From a virus, in the IMG/VR virus record IMGVR_UViG_3300024054_000008, positions 118,740 through 182,739 of that record: a DNA stretch of 64,000 bases, one strand, 5' to 3'. Under the pieces are notes generated by a model that saw only the letters and a program-made list of their open reading frames with translations, was not told where the DNA came from and did no database searches. This document shows positions 37,899 through 47,153 of this stretch, in pieces; within the stretch, counting starts at the first letter, position 1, and each line of letters begins with the position of its first letter. The position numbers were made by a program, and so were the translations under genes.

Positions 37899-38762
37899 AT
37901 GGACATAGTGAAGAATGTTATATATGGGTCTTTATTAGGCGATGCATCGATATCAAAAGACAAAACAACGTTTAAATTCAAAGTTGCCCACTCCGAAAAA
38001 CAACTTGAATACGTGAAATGGAAAGCAAAAATTTTGGGGACAAAGAAACTTTTCAATAGGAAAAGTGGCTATGGGTCAAACATATTTGGGATAAATTATT
38101 ATAATTTAGAACTTCTTGATGAAGTTTATAATAACTGTATTAAAAACAACAGAAAGACAGTCACAAACGAATGGCTAATGAATTTGGACGAATTGGCTTT
38201 AGCAATTTGGTATCAAGATGATGGTTCTTGGAGTAAATGCGGAAACTTAAGAAATGGTGAAAATCAGCAACGACGTTCTTCTTTTTCAGTTTGTGGCTTT
38301 GATGAAAACTCAGTAACATTGTTATCAAATTGGCTTAAATCAAAATTTGGCTTAAAATCAAGACTAGTTTTAAGAAAATCTAAATACTGGATGTTGGAAT
38401 TGTATCATACTTCTACAATTAAATTATGGAAAATAGTTGCTCCATATTTAGTTATAAAGACTAAAATTGATCTTAAGGGATTAAAGATAAAATCTGGCAG
38501 AAAATCTTGGGTAAACATCCAAGAAATTGGTGAAATCGCAAGATTTCTAGAGAAAAATTTTAAACATCCAATCAAAAAAAGGGTGTTGAGACCAAATAAA
38601 CATAGTAAAGCCTGCAGATTTCTAGAACTAAACGGTAAGGTGCATTCAATTAAAGAATGGGCGCAAATAACTGGATTAAAAAGACACGTAATAACAAAGC
38701 GGTTAAAACAAAGACTTCCAATGGAAGTCGTATTAGCTAAAAATGTAATCGACTACGAATGA
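37899..38762 (+). CDS. Free-standing LAGLIDADG homing endonuclease
   Basis: 287 residues from ATG 37899 behind AAAGGTGG. IYGSLLGDASIS (residues 8-19) and LALAIWYQDDGS (about 103-114) are the two LAGLIDADG helices; a C-terminal helix-turn-helix-like part follows. It cuts a DNA target, probably in an allele lacking the gene. Unlike intron enzymes it lies between intact genes. AT-rich, unlike the ligase gene. Confidence 0.85.
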   Translation: MDIVKNVIYGSLLGDASISKDKTTFKFKVAHSEKQLEYVKWKAKILGTKKLFNRKSGYGSNIFGINYYNLELLDEVYNNCIKNNRKTVTNEWLMNLDELALAIWYQDDGSWSKCGNLRNGENQQRRSSFSVCGFDENSVTLLSNWLKSKFGLKSRLVLRKSKYWMLELYHTSTIKLWKIVAPYLVIKTKIDLKGLKIKSGRKSWVNIQEIGEIARFLEKNFKHPIKKRVLRPNKHSKACRFLELNGKVHSIKEWAQITGLKRHVITKRLKQRLPMEVVLAKNVIDYE

Positions 38763-39154
38763 GTTATCACGACATTCTCAAGCAAGTTGATGAGTTGTCA
38801 AGGTACAACCAAGAAGCATTGTTATCTTATCTCAGAAAGAAGTTTGAAAATATCAGAAGAGATGAAAAATTTCAAAGAAGGGTTGCGAAAAACAACTTGG
38901 CAAAAGACGGCAAGTTGCGTCTACATGCCATTTGTAAATTGGCTGGGATAGAAGTGAACGACCGGTGTACCCGTCCAGCAGGATATTATGGTTGGGCGAG
39001 TTTTTCCCCAATGTCAATAAACATTAGAATCACTATTGACGGCAAACGTTGCAAGATGGTCAGATTAGAACTTAAAAAAGACGATTCAGTTCTAGCCGAC
39101 AAATTCAAAAAAATTGCTGACGAACTTACTGCTGAAGCGGTGGTTGAGTCATGA
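38759..39154 (+). CDS. Hypothetical protein with shared tail
   Basis: 131 residues, ATGA overlap on both sides. Basic helix (LLSYLRKKFENIRRDEKFQRRV), then KLAGIEVNDRCTRPAGYYGWASF, ending ELTAEAVVES. Translation is coupled to the LAGLIDADG gene. Confidence 0.57.
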   Translation: MSYHDILKQVDELSRYNQEALLSYLRKKFENIRRDEKFQRRVAKNNLAKDGKLRLHAICKLAGIEVNDRCTRPAGYYGWASFSPMSINIRITIDGKRCKMVRLELKKDDSVLADKFKKIADELTAEAVVES

Positions 39155-39450
39155 CCAATGAGGAAGCAAAACAGATTATTGTTGAAACTGTTACAAGCCT
39201 TCAAGGTTGTAAAGCTACTGAGCTTGTATCAGACAAGCGGATGGTCGAAGTAGCAACGTTAATCAACACTTTAGAACTATCTGCGTTAATCGATCAACTT
39301 GTTGAAGAAGGAAAATTGGTTGAAATCGAATATGAACTCAATCAACTTCATTACAGGACTAAAAGTTTTCTACTACCGGGCGATGTGAAAATTATTGGTA
39401 GTAAGAAATTCATACGTGAACTCACGACTGAAGATTTGGTTGAGTCATGA
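39151..39450 (+). CDS. Hypothetical protein with shared tail
   Basis: 99 residues, ending ELTTEDLVES. Middle HTLELSALIDQLVEEGKLVEIEYELN resembles a winged-helix recognition part (LVEEGKLVEIEY). If so, a small DNA-binding protein; weak evidence. Confidence 0.55.
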   Translation: MTNEEAKQIIVETVTSLQGCKATELVSDKRMVEVATLINTLELSALIDQLVEEGKLVEIEYELNQLHYRTKSFLLPGDVKIIGSKKFIRELTTEDLVES

Positions 39451-39833
39451 GAATTTACGGTGAAAAAGTTTACGAGGGAACCGTAGTCTTTTCTAGAGAG
39501 AACAAAACGTACGAAGGCGTAATTAGGCCGATAAACGTTCCGCAAGAACGCTATGTTACTGTGAATGGCCTTGAGTTAAATCCAAGGCATGATTTGAGGA
39601 ATCATTCCCCAGATGGATTCAATTGGGGCTACAGTGGTTCTGGGCCAACACAACTGGCCCTAGCAATTTTAGCCGACCATTTGAACAACGATGAAGAGGT
39701 ATTGAGTTTATATACAAAGTTCAGAGATATATTTGTTTCAAAGCTTGAAATGACGAAAGGTTGGACTGTTACGTCAAGCCAAATCCAACAGATTGTTGAT
39801 TTGCTATCTACTGCAGATGTTGTAAATTCATAA
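39447..39833 (+). CDS. Hypothetical protein with shared tail
   Basis: 128 residues: beta-rich N-terminus (GEKVYEGTVVFSRENKTYEG), central His-rich part and end LLSTADVVNS. Coupled by ATGA to its upstream neighbour. Confidence 0.57.
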   Translation: MRIYGEKVYEGTVVFSRENKTYEGVIRPINVPQERYVTVNGLELNPRHDLRNHSPDGFNWGYSGSGPTQLALAILADHLNNDEEVLSLYTKFRDIFVSKLEMTKGWTVTSSQIQQIVDLLSTADVVNS

Positions 39834-39845
39834 GTATGGTCTGTC

Positions 39846-40235
39846 ATGGACGTCGGAGATATTGCCAACAAATTTGAGGATTTGGTAGTTTCTGAACAGA
39901 TCCAGTGGCTGCCGCCGGATGTTAGTTCGCTCGATGTCTTTTCAAGATTAGTTATTGAAACGTTCCTTGACACGCATAAATTGGCTTGGAGACTTGGTAA
40001 CAAGAAAATTGGCCAGGCAATTGTTTTAAAGGTTGAAGATAATTACCTTCAATACCTTGATGTCTTTCCAGAACAAATGAAGTTCATGTGGTGTACCAAT
40101 ATGCATCGGACAGGCGTCCATCCAGATGCTGCTATGAAATATTTGATTGAACGTGAATTTCCTGGAATGAAAATAGATGTACTTTCGGATGGGTCCGTAA
40201 AGATCAATGACAGACTGAGGCTTAAAGTAAAATGA
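39846..40235 (+). CDS. Hypothetical protein
   Basis: 129 residues with mixed alpha/beta structure (FLDTHKLAWRLGNKKIGQAIVLKVED). Lacks the common tail (ends NDRLRLKVK). ATGA overlap with the next gene. Confidence 0.55.
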   Translation: MDVGDIANKFEDLVVSEQIQWLPPDVSSLDVFSRLVIETFLDTHKLAWRLGNKKIGQAIVLKVEDNYLQYLDVFPEQMKFMWCTNMHRTGVHPDAAMKYLIEREFPGMKIDVLSDGSVKINDRLRLKVK

Positions 40236-40531
40236 CAACGCAGGTTTCAGAAATCGAAGTTAACGCCATGCTGGCCATGCGCATATTTACAAATGCTTGG
40301 ACACGTATGGAGTCTGAGGAAGACAAAGTTTCAGTCTTGATGGATGCGGCTAAAGAGCTTGAAACCATTCTACCGTTCAATGAATCAAACGAGGACGAAC
40401 GTCAGGCGACTGAAATTATTCACCGGTTTATGGGCAAAGGCAAATCTAATCCGGAAATAACATTAAACAACCTACAGCATTTTGTTCATTCAATTTATTC
40501 TTCGCATTTGATGAAATTATCCACCAATTAA
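40232..40531 (+). CDS. Small helical protein
   Basis: 99 residues, all-helical (MLAMRIFTNAWTRMESEEDKVS). No domain recognised; last gene of the operon that begins with the ligase. Confidence 0.52.
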   Translation: MTTQVSEIEVNAMLAMRIFTNAWTRMESEEDKVSVLMDAAKELETILPFNESNEDERQATEIIHRFMGKGKSNPEITLNNLQHFVHSIYSSHLMKLSTN

Positions 40532-40554
40532 ACTTCTTTTAGACAAGCCCTGGT

Positions 40555-40956
40555 ATGGCTACCACGGCTACAGCAAATCTCTCGTTAACTTATTCACCAC
40601 CTTCTGGGCCGGCAAACTCGGCCACTGCAACTTTCTCAGCTGCAGCCACTTCTAACGCCCAGAACGTTGGCGTTATTGATATTCCAGCCGCCACTGCACC
40701 ATCAACGGTATTTGCCATACCGTTCGGTTCTGTTGCATCGGCCAAGGTTTTGATGATAATCAATAAGACCAATGACGAAATTGGAATTAGATTGAACGGA
40801 CTTCCAGCAGATATTTTCCGAATATCTGCTGGTGGTTTCTTCGCCGTGAATATGCCAACGGATCCGGCTGCAGACCCGATTTCAAGCGCGTCTATAACAA
40901 TAATCAATGCAACTGTCTCATTGCAAAGCGTAAATTTCTTTGTATTCGGCGATTAA
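40555..40956 (+). CDS. Virion-like Ala/Thr/Ser-rich protein
   Basis: 133 residues, rich in Ala, Thr and Ser with beta pattern (ATTATANLSLTYSPPSGPANS, NVGVIDIPAATAPST). Composition and length fit small capsid-decoration or tail proteins of phages. The HNH-like frame begins inside its last codons. Confidence 0.58.
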   Translation: MATTATANLSLTYSPPSGPANSATATFSAAATSNAQNVGVIDIPAATAPSTVFAIPFGSVASAKVLMIINKTNDEIGIRLNGLPADIFRISAGGFFAVNMPTDPAADPISSASITIINATVSLQSVNFFVFGD

Positions 40957-41570
40957 ATCTTGTCCAAAACATGGAAGTTTGGACAAAGAACAATGTTATA
41001 TTAGAAGAAATGGTAAACTAGAATGTAAAGAATGTACTAAAAATAGGATTTCAAGGAATTACAAAAACAATTACGAGGCAATAAACCAATTACGTAAATT
41101 AAAATACCTCAACGAAGATTACAGGGCACAAATTCTAAAAAGAATGACCAGGTTCTATGCAACAAACACAGAATTAGTATCAAATAGAGTCCGTGCTCAT
41201 AAATTAAATCTTAAAAAAGAAGTCCTTTCGCATTATTCTTTTGGAGAATTACCCACCAATATTTCAAGTATTGTGTCATAATTGTAATTATTTAAAATAT
41301 TTGGAATCAATAGGATCAAAAGTAACTAGGTTAACTAAATTAAAAATAATTAAACATTATTCAAACAACAAAATAAAATGTGATTTATGTGAAATCAACA
41401 ATCCATTAGTTTTAACTATAGATCACATTAATGGTGGAGGAACAAGGCACAGAAAAAATCTGGGTGGCACTGACTCATTTTTCAGGTTCTTAATTAGGAA
41501 CAACTTTCCGACCGGATATAGAGTTTTATGTTTCAATCATAATTTAGGACTTGTATGTATCGGTGATTAA
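40940..41570 (+). pseudogene. Rearranged and frameshifted HNH homing endonuclease
   Basis: Frame 1 (40940-41281) has the N-terminal part CPKHGSLDKEQCYIRRNGK...CKEC and KKEVLSHYS. Frame 2 (to 41570) has VLCHNCNYLKY, then CDLCEINNPLVLTIDHINGGGTRHRK, the HNH core, and NNFPTGYRVLCFNH. In related enzymes KKEVLSHYS precedes the core and VLCHNCNYLKY ends it. Deleting one T near 41236 joins the frames, leaving a first core missing between these pieces and a second core after. Confidence 0.6.
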
Positions 41571-41579
41571 TCTGTAACT

Positions 41580-41614
41580 AAAAGGCCCTGCGGCGTACTT
41601 TTGCCCAGGGCCTT
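41580..41614. terminator. Terminator hairpin
   Basis: AAAGGCCCTG pairs with CAGGGCCTTT around a 15-nt loop, after the HNH-like gene. Confidence 0.75.
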
Positions 41615-41677
41615 TGAAGTATTTACCACTAAACGGAGACACAACGCGTCGGTACGTACCGACCGCGGAGGTGCTGC

Positions 41678-42400
41678 ATGTCAGATATTTCTGAGTTGGA
41701 AAAACAACTCGAAGAACAATGCCAAAAAGTCCAAAACCTGCGTTCTGAAATAAACCAGAAAAAACGGGAATCGCAAGACAAACTCAGAACGGAAATTACG
41801 AAGCAAGTGCTTCAAACGGAAATTATTCAAAATTTTGTGGCAGAAATCAAATCTTCGGCTGCAACCTTCAAACTCAGCAAAGTCTACGCACACGGCGCTG
41901 GAGAAACTATCGTTTGTTCTTTCAAATCTTCTTCTGGTACTAGAAATTTCACACAGCGTTTGTGGTGGAACAAACCAAATCTTGAAAAAACACTCTTTGA
42001 GATGAAAGGCATCGTTGAAGCACTCTTTGAGAAAGATTGTGATAATCTACAACTTCTCGTACAAAGTCAAACTGACCACATCGCACAGAAGCTTGATAAA
42101 TTCGAAGAACTTGAGAGAATCACATTTTCTCATACACTTTTTCGAGAAGAATTAAAAGAACCCTTGCAAAGTGCGCTCGAAAGTCTCCTACCACAAGATT
42201 TTCCAGACGTTCTCTACGAGAAATGCCTAGAAATCTTCAACTCAAGCATTCATCAACAAAAGAGAAGCCAACACGCCGTCCGGCTTTACAAAAACAAAAT
42301 CAAAAAGATCCTCATCACAGCCCTACAAGAAGGCCTTACGGACGAAGATCTTTTCAAACTTATCGACGAATGTCGTACCGAATCCGTTCTCTCTTCTTAA
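41678..42400 (+). CDS. Coiled-coil protein of the long shared-tail family
   Basis: 240 residues behind a palindromic leader (GTCGGTACGTACCGAC) and GGAGGT. N-terminal coiled coil to about residue 50 (LEKQLEEQCQKVQNLRSEINQKK), a beta segment, a helical part and the end GLTDEDLFKLIDECRTESVLSS. The end is shared in type with 13437, 54889 and 58043. No overlapping gene follows. Confidence 0.6.
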   Translation: MSDISELEKQLEEQCQKVQNLRSEINQKKRESQDKLRTEITKQVLQTEIIQNFVAEIKSSAATFKLSKVYAHGAGETIVCSFKSSSGTRNFTQRLWWNKPNLEKTLFEMKGIVEALFEKDCDNLQLLVQSQTDHIAQKLDKFEELERITFSHTLFREELKEPLQSALESLLPQDFPDVLYEKCLEIFNSSIHQQKRSQHAVRLYKNKIKKILITALQEGLTDEDLFKLIDECRTESVLSS

Positions 42401-42825
42401 TCCTTCTTCTCTTCTACCGCGTTTTCTGTCAAAACCGCTTACTTTTTCTTCTTAGGATTGTTTCTAGCGAAACAAGAAAACGAAAAGAAAAGAAACAGAG
42501 TTTCTTTTAAAAAACTCAAACCAAGGGGCGACAGACGCACGAAGTTCTGGCTACTTGGTTTTGGATAATCCAGAAATTTCTTTCTCTAAAAGAGAAAGAA
42601 GTGGAAACCAAATTATCCTGTGCTTCAGTTCTGATCTTCTGGCTTATGCCCTGTCCGATGCTGGATGAGAAAATACTTAGTTTCCTGGCTTCGTATTTCC
42701 CCACAGAGGTGTTTGTAAAACCTCTCAGCTTCATGTTTCGCAGGCGTACTTTACTATTGAGAGTCTAACATTTGAACTGAAATTATACAAACGAAAGCCG
42801 AAGCCGACCTAGCGTATGGAACTAA
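42401..42825. other. Non-coding region with possible group I intron remnant
   Basis: No convincing gene. On the reverse strand, around 42735-42680, GAGGTTT...ACCTC forms a P1-like hairpin and GAAATACGAAGCCAG follows, a stretch that also occurs in the tRNA-Thr intron just after its P1. Later core elements and exons are not recognisable. Confidence 0.3.
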
Positions 42826-43002
42826 ATGAGTAGATCAAACAAAGCCAGGCATGGGACACGTTGCAAGCACTGGAAAGACACGGTGTTGGCCTCCCGGTCA
42901 CAGAAACGCGCCTGGTCCAAAAGAAAGCAGTTGAACCATCAACAAGACCGGGCAAGGGCTAAACGTGATTTGAGAACTGAAAGTACTTCAGGACAGCTAT
43001 GA
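42826..43002 (+). CDS. Small basic protein
   Basis: 58 residues from ATG 42826 (MSRSNKARHGTRCKHWKDT), with more than one third Lys/Arg/His. GCGTATGG lies 8 nt upstream, a weak form of the leader. The basic character is like the small proteins at 61601 and 61825. Confidence 0.5.
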   Translation: MSRSNKARHGTRCKHWKDTVLASRSQKRAWSKRKQLNHQQDRARAKRDLRTESTSGQL

Positions 43003-43218
43003 TCCATTACTGTGGTAACCCAATTCATGATTTTATGGCCTTCTTGGCCTTTCTTTTGACCTCTCCTGAGCTTCTCTTGACTCGGACGTGGCTTACCCTG
43101 TCCGGAATTCGGAAGCGCAAGGAAAGGCCAACGGGGTGCCAGGACGACTATTTTAAATGTAATTCGGTGAATGGAAATCAAGGCGGCCCTGCCGTATCAG
43201 GCGAAGGAGGCCGAGTGG

Positions 43219-43797
43219 ATGGCACAACGAAGCGGTTACTCAAAAGTGGTTTCAATTCTACGTGATCTTCCAGAAACAAAAGAGTTCGAGAAGCATTTCA
43301 CCTCTGAGCTAAAACATGCTCGCATTGAGGTGATTGAGTTCGACGTCAATTGGAAAAATGAAATCACCCAAACTTTCCAAATCCAGTTTGGGACCAATCC
43401 TGAAAGAAATGACGATTGGCTTTCCGAAAAAACTGCTGGTGACTTTTTCAAATTTTGTTCACAACCGATCAAAAAGTTTGCTGAAGAAATTCTTGATTCG
43501 GTTTGGAACACCCCGCGTTGTCGAACCTTCAATTGCAAGCGTGACAAGGTCGAAGAAAAGTTGATTTGCGCTATCAGTAATGAAAATTTAGTTGATTCCG
43601 ACCGCAGGGAAGAACTTCAAAAGCTTGTGGAGAGGTGCAAAGAAAGCGAAGACTTTCTGAAAGCCAAACGCCTCTTCACGGAAAGGAAGAGCAAAAACGC
43701 CATCGTTGACGCTCTGAAGAAATTCCCTGATATTTCAGACGAAGTCTTCCAAGAAGCGCTCCACGAATATCTATCAGAGAGGGTGGTTGATTCTTGA
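43219..43797 (+). CDS. Hypothetical protein with shared tail
   Basis: 192 residues from ATG 43219, 8 nt after GCCGTATCAGGCGAAGGAGG; an in-frame ATG at 43171 lacks a ribosome site. Mixed N-terminus, then helices ending EVFQEALHEYLSERVVDS. Long-family member. Confidence 0.57.
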   Translation: MAQRSGYSKVVSILRDLPETKEFEKHFTSELKHARIEVIEFDVNWKNEITQTFQIQFGTNPERNDDWLSEKTAGDFFKFCSQPIKKFAEEILDSVWNTPRCRTFNCKRDKVEEKLICAISNENLVDSDRREELQKLVERCKESEDFLKAKRLFTERKSKNAIVDALKKFPDISDEVFQEALHEYLSERVVDS

Positions 43798-43798
43798 C

Positions 43799-44035
43799 AT
43801 GTTGTACAAATGTGAAATAAATCTTAGTCCGTTTTATCGCTGGATGACGTGTTATAATGCAGCATGTGTTTATTTGTTTATTTTTCGACCATTAACCAAC
43901 GTTACGATTTATATATGTTTATGTAGTGAGTGTGCATCATTCAACAGTTATAACATGTCTGGTTATGAAGTTACGAAAATTTCAAAAAAAGAATTTCAGG
44001 ATTTTAGAGAAACACAATCTCTGATGGAGAGCTGA
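43799..44035 (+). CDS. Small Cys-rich protein with shared tail
   Basis: 78 residues from ATG 43799 (MLYKCEINLSPFYRWMTC). C-x2-C (CSEC) and other Cys; hydrophobic middle. Ends RETQSLMES. Followed by a TGATG overlap. Confidence 0.5.
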   Translation: MLYKCEINLSPFYRWMTCYNAACVYLFIFRPLTNVTIYICLCSECASFNSYNMSGYEVTKISKKEFQDFRETQSLMES

Positions 44036-44238
44036 TGCCAGTTCTAGATCCAATTTTTGGTAGATATTATTGTGATGGGCATGCTCAGATTGTGTATGCA
44101 ACCAAATTTTACAAAGTTTCTCAAGATCCAGAATATAAAGCATATTGTTCATATTGCGCAACAATTCGCACTTTAGATAAAGACTTCACATCTCTTACAC
44201 AAGAAGAATTCGAGGCGCTAATCGTACTAGAATCATGA
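44035..44238 (+). CDS. Small zinc-type protein with shared tail
   Basis: 67 residues: Cys/His near the start (YYCDGHAQ), CSYC later, ending EEFEALIVLES. Same plan as the proteins at 43799, 50118 and 50345: a Cys pair, a second pair, then the tail. Confidence 0.55.
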   Translation: MPVLDPIFGRYYCDGHAQIVYATKFYKVSQDPEYKAYCSYCATIRTLDKDFTSLTQEEFEALIVLES

Positions 44239-45269
44239 AAGGAACCAAAATGAAATCTGTGGACAGCCTGGTCGAAGAATATCGCAAAGCGCGCAAGAGA
44301 GCTGAACGCGATGGACTTTTGAACGAAATTTTATCGCACCCGGGTTTGCCGACAAACCAAACGTATGTGTTTGAACAATTGCTCTCAAGGGCGGAAATTT
44401 ACGTCCCAGGGTCACTTGATAGACAAAATCTCATGAATTTCTGTGAAAAACTCGATTACAAAGTACCGGAAAGTTGCAAACATAAAGTTTTTCAAACGTT
44501 GTTTCTACAATTCATTCACGATGAAATCGTACCCAACGAAGTCGTGTTGGACCACATGTCAAAGCATGACCCGTCGAAGGTCTTGACGGCATACGGGACA
44601 CTGAAAGAAGAATCACCTGACGCTTTGAAAAATTGTCTCTTGGAAAAGACCAAAGAGATTCTTTCGGACCCAACCCGTTCTTGTGCTGTTAGTCAATATC
44701 ATCAAATTGACTTCTTTGCAAAACACCCGGAATTGTGCACTGAAGAAGTCAAAGGAAACTTGCTCAAATCAATGGCCAGACACGATAAGACAAATTTGTT
44801 CAAAAACATTCCCGGTACGCTCAAGATGTGGCTCAACACGGTTGGAAGTGATTTGAGCATGATTTGTATTGATAATCTTATCGGTTATACAAAACTTGAT
44901 GAGTTGGCCGACGAAGACAAACAAATTTTGTTTGGTGAGGTTCGAAAGCGCCTCATAGGGTGTGATGTGCACACTGCAGTGCACATCGGAATGCTTTTGC
45001 CTGAATTCAGAGAAGAAGCTCGGAAGCGAATTAAAACCATTTTCAATCCAAATCCTGATGAACTGATTTCAATGGCATTTGAGGGCAAATTGCATCACAC
45101 TGAGTTGAGCGACAAACTCAAGAAAATCTACTCGAAGAACGAAAACTGGCCTAGAGACGGGTCGAGTTTGAAACGAATGCATCAAATGCACATGATGCGT
45201 CAAATGGGTTATCCGCTGCATCAAATTGGTTATCCGCCATTCTATGGTGATTATTTAAACGATGATTGA
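44235..45269 (+). CDS. Hypothetical helical-repeat protein
   Basis: 344 residues from ATG 44235 (or 44250, which has AAAGGA). Almost all helical with repeated pairs such as VFEQLLSRAEIY, VFQTLFLQFIHDEI, VLDHMSKHDPSKVL, like HEAT- or Pumilio-type arrays, and an unusual Met/His/Gln-rich end (MHQMHMMRQMGYPLHQIGYPPF). Function unknown. Confidence 0.58.
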   Translation: MKGTKMKSVDSLVEEYRKARKRAERDGLLNEILSHPGLPTNQTYVFEQLLSRAEIYVPGSLDRQNLMNFCEKLDYKVPESCKHKVFQTLFLQFIHDEIVPNEVVLDHMSKHDPSKVLTAYGTLKEESPDALKNCLLEKTKEILSDPTRSCAVSQYHQIDFFAKHPELCTEEVKGNLLKSMARHDKTNLFKNIPGTLKMWLNTVGSDLSMICIDNLIGYTKLDELADEDKQILFGEVRKRLIGCDVHTAVHIGMLLPEFREEARKRIKTIFNPNPDELISMAFEGKLHHTELSDKLKKIYSKNENWPRDGSSLKRMHQMHMMRQMGYPLHQIGYPPFYGDYLNDD

Positions 45270-45340
45270 TTGGGATTGTATAATCTCCCACTGAACGGAG
45301 GTCCGGTCACCCGAGGCGTATCGGGTGCTGGAGGTACTGA

Positions 45341-46474
45341 ATGGCGACTCTTTCTGGTGTACATACGATCGATCAAACCGAGTGTCTCGACCTGTACAAG
45401 TTCACTTGTGAGGCCGGGACCAACACGCTGGTTCTCGGACCGGCCGGTGGTGGCAAAACCGCCATGGCACAACAGGCTGCCACGGAGATGGGCTTCCCGC
45501 ACATCTACGTCGACCTGTCCGTGCTCGAAGCCCCGGACTTCGTCGGGCTCCCGACCATCTCCACAAACGAGCGTGGCGCGAAGGTGGTGGAGTATGCCAC
45601 CCCAAAGTTCATGCCTTGCAAGGACGTGGTGGACGTCTCACAGAAGCCGTTCGTGCTCATCTTCGATGAGCTCGACAAGAGCCGCCCGGAGTTGCAGGCA
45701 CCGCTCCTGGAGATCTTCCACGAGAGGAGCATCAACGGAAGGCCGTTGCACGTGCACGGGATTCTGGCAACCGGAAACCTGCCCGACGAGGGTGCGTTCT
45801 CGCAGCCGATCTCCCACGCTCTCACGAACCGGTGCTCTGTCTACAAGATGGAGCTGAACTTCGAGGCATGGCAGCCGTGGGCGGTGAAGAACTCCATCAA
45901 CCCACTCATTGTGGGCTTCCTCTCCAGGAACCCGGAGTGGCTCCTCAAGCCGCCTCCGGAGGGCGACCCCACGGCTTACTGCCATCCCTCTCCGAGGGCC
46001 TGGTCGAACAGCGCGCGTGACCTCGACAAGGCCGGGCGTCGAGACGTGGACTTCCAGACCAAGCTCGTTTCTGGCCGGGTCGGGACCGGAGCTGCTGCAA
46101 AATTCCGGGTCTGGCTGGACCACTACCGCCACATCGAGCCCTTCGTCGATGCTCTCGTGAAGGATGGGAAGCATCCCCCCGACATGTCCATCGACAAGCT
46201 GATCGTTTGCGCGATCTCTGCCTGCAGCCAGATCGCTCGCACGGTCAACCAGGTGGACCAGGAGTCCAAGAAGGGGTCCAAGAAGGACGCCGACAAGGTC
46301 TACAAGGTGACCGAGCACGTCATGAAGTGGCTTGCCACGATCGATACCGAGTTCCAAATCGCGGCCGTCAAGAACAGTCTCGACATGGACATGATTCGCG
46401 ACTGGGGACTGACCAAAGTACCTGGCTTCATGGAAGTAGTGAACAGGACGCGGAACGTCATCAAGGGGAAGTGA
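45341..46474 (+). CDS. MoxR-type AAA+ ATPase
   Basis: 377 residues behind ACCCGAGGCGTATCGGGT (hairpin) and GGAGGT. Walker A GPAGGGKTA (about residues 32-40), Walker B FVLIFDELDK, sensor-type ILATGNLPDEGAFSQPISHALTNR as in MoxR/RavA ATPases. These load or remodel metal-dependent or membrane partners together with VWA proteins; the VWA partner follows at 47681. Confidence 0.85.
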   Translation: MATLSGVHTIDQTECLDLYKFTCEAGTNTLVLGPAGGGKTAMAQQAATEMGFPHIYVDLSVLEAPDFVGLPTISTNERGAKVVEYATPKFMPCKDVVDVSQKPFVLIFDELDKSRPELQAPLLEIFHERSINGRPLHVHGILATGNLPDEGAFSQPISHALTNRCSVYKMELNFEAWQPWAVKNSINPLIVGFLSRNPEWLLKPPPEGDPTAYCHPSPRAWSNSARDLDKAGRRDVDFQTKLVSGRVGTGAAAKFRVWLDHYRHIEPFVDALVKDGKHPPDMSIDKLIVCAISACSQIARTVNQVDQESKKGSKKDADKVYKVTEHVMKWLATIDTEFQIAAVKNSLDMDMIRDWGLTKVPGFMEVVNRTRNVIKGK

Positions 46475-46482
46475 GGTTTCCA

Positions 46483-46514
46483 CAGCCCCCTCTCCCACAT
46501 TGGAGAGGGGGCTG
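46483..46514. terminator. Terminator hairpin
   Basis: CAGCCCCCTCTCC pairs with GGAGAGGGGGCTG around a 6-nt loop, shortly after the MoxR gene. Confidence 0.8.
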
Positions 46515-46644
46515 GTCTGTATTGACAGAGGTTGATTCAAGACCAACCCCGGAGAGGGGCGGCTGACATATGCCCCACCCTTCGCAAATATGCCCGAGGT
46601 AATGCAGATGTGCGCCCTTCGCGCGTACCGGGATGGAGGTGACG

Positions 46645-46695
46645 ATGGCTGAGACGAATGGGGTTCGCTACGGAGGGCGGAGGTGGCAACGATGA
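46645..46695 (+). CDS. 16-residue leader peptide
   Basis: MAETNGVRYGGRRWQR, starting 5-6 nt after GGAGGT with the GCGTACCGG leader, and ending in an ATGA overlap with the next gene. Its own codons include a second GGAGGT that serves the downstream start. It may couple or attenuate translation of 46692-47153. Confidence 0.5.
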   Translation: MAETNGVRYGGRRWQR

Positions 46696-47153
46696 AGCTG
46701 AAGGCAGTCTCGTATGGAAGCGACGGATTCGCTGGCGACAGCGGAAACATTCCGTCGGCCTATTGGGCCCTGGACGCGACCGAGGAGTCGACGTACGAGG
46801 AGCTCCTCTCCGCCTGGAAGGAGAAGGCGTGCCTTGAGGCTGGAGGAGAGAAGCAGCCGGACGGATCGTGGACGCTTAAGGACGAGGACGGAGCCCCGTG
46901 GAACGTGTCTGGTGAGGAACTGGACGAGTGGCTGCGCGAACAGGCCGGAATTGGGGACATCCTGTCTGAGAACTGGCCTGTCGGGTTCTGGCTCCTGACC
47001 GAGAAGGACCTGGATACGGCATTCGTTCCAGGCGACATCGAGTGCTGGCGCGACTCCCAGACCTACACACTCAACCGGTGCATGAAGATGCTCTGCGCCC
47101 ACCTGGCCGTGAAGACCGTCGGGGATCCTCCGGCCGACGACGCGGACGATTGA
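46692..47153 (+). CDS. Hypothetical acidic protein
   Basis: 153 residues from ATG 46692 (MKLKAVSYGSDGFAGDSGN), acidic, with several Trp. It lies between the MoxR and VWA genes, which often carry accessory genes between them. No domain recognised. Confidence 0.57.
   Translation: MKLKAVSYGSDGFAGDSGNIPSAYWALDATEESTYEELLSAWKEKACLEAGGEKQPDGSWTLKDEDGAPWNVSGEELDEWLREQAGIGDILSENWPVGFWLLTEKDLDTAFVPGDIECWRDSQTYTLNRCMKMLCAHLAVKTVGDPPADDADD

Noticed and set aside
42516-42734. Reverse ORF of 72 codons
   Set aside because: Covers the possible intron remnant; no ribosome site and unlikely composition.
45638-46750. 370-codon reverse ORF
   Set aside because: It is antisense to the MoxR gene and arises from GC-rich codon bias; composition is Arg/Leu/Pro-rich with no motifs.
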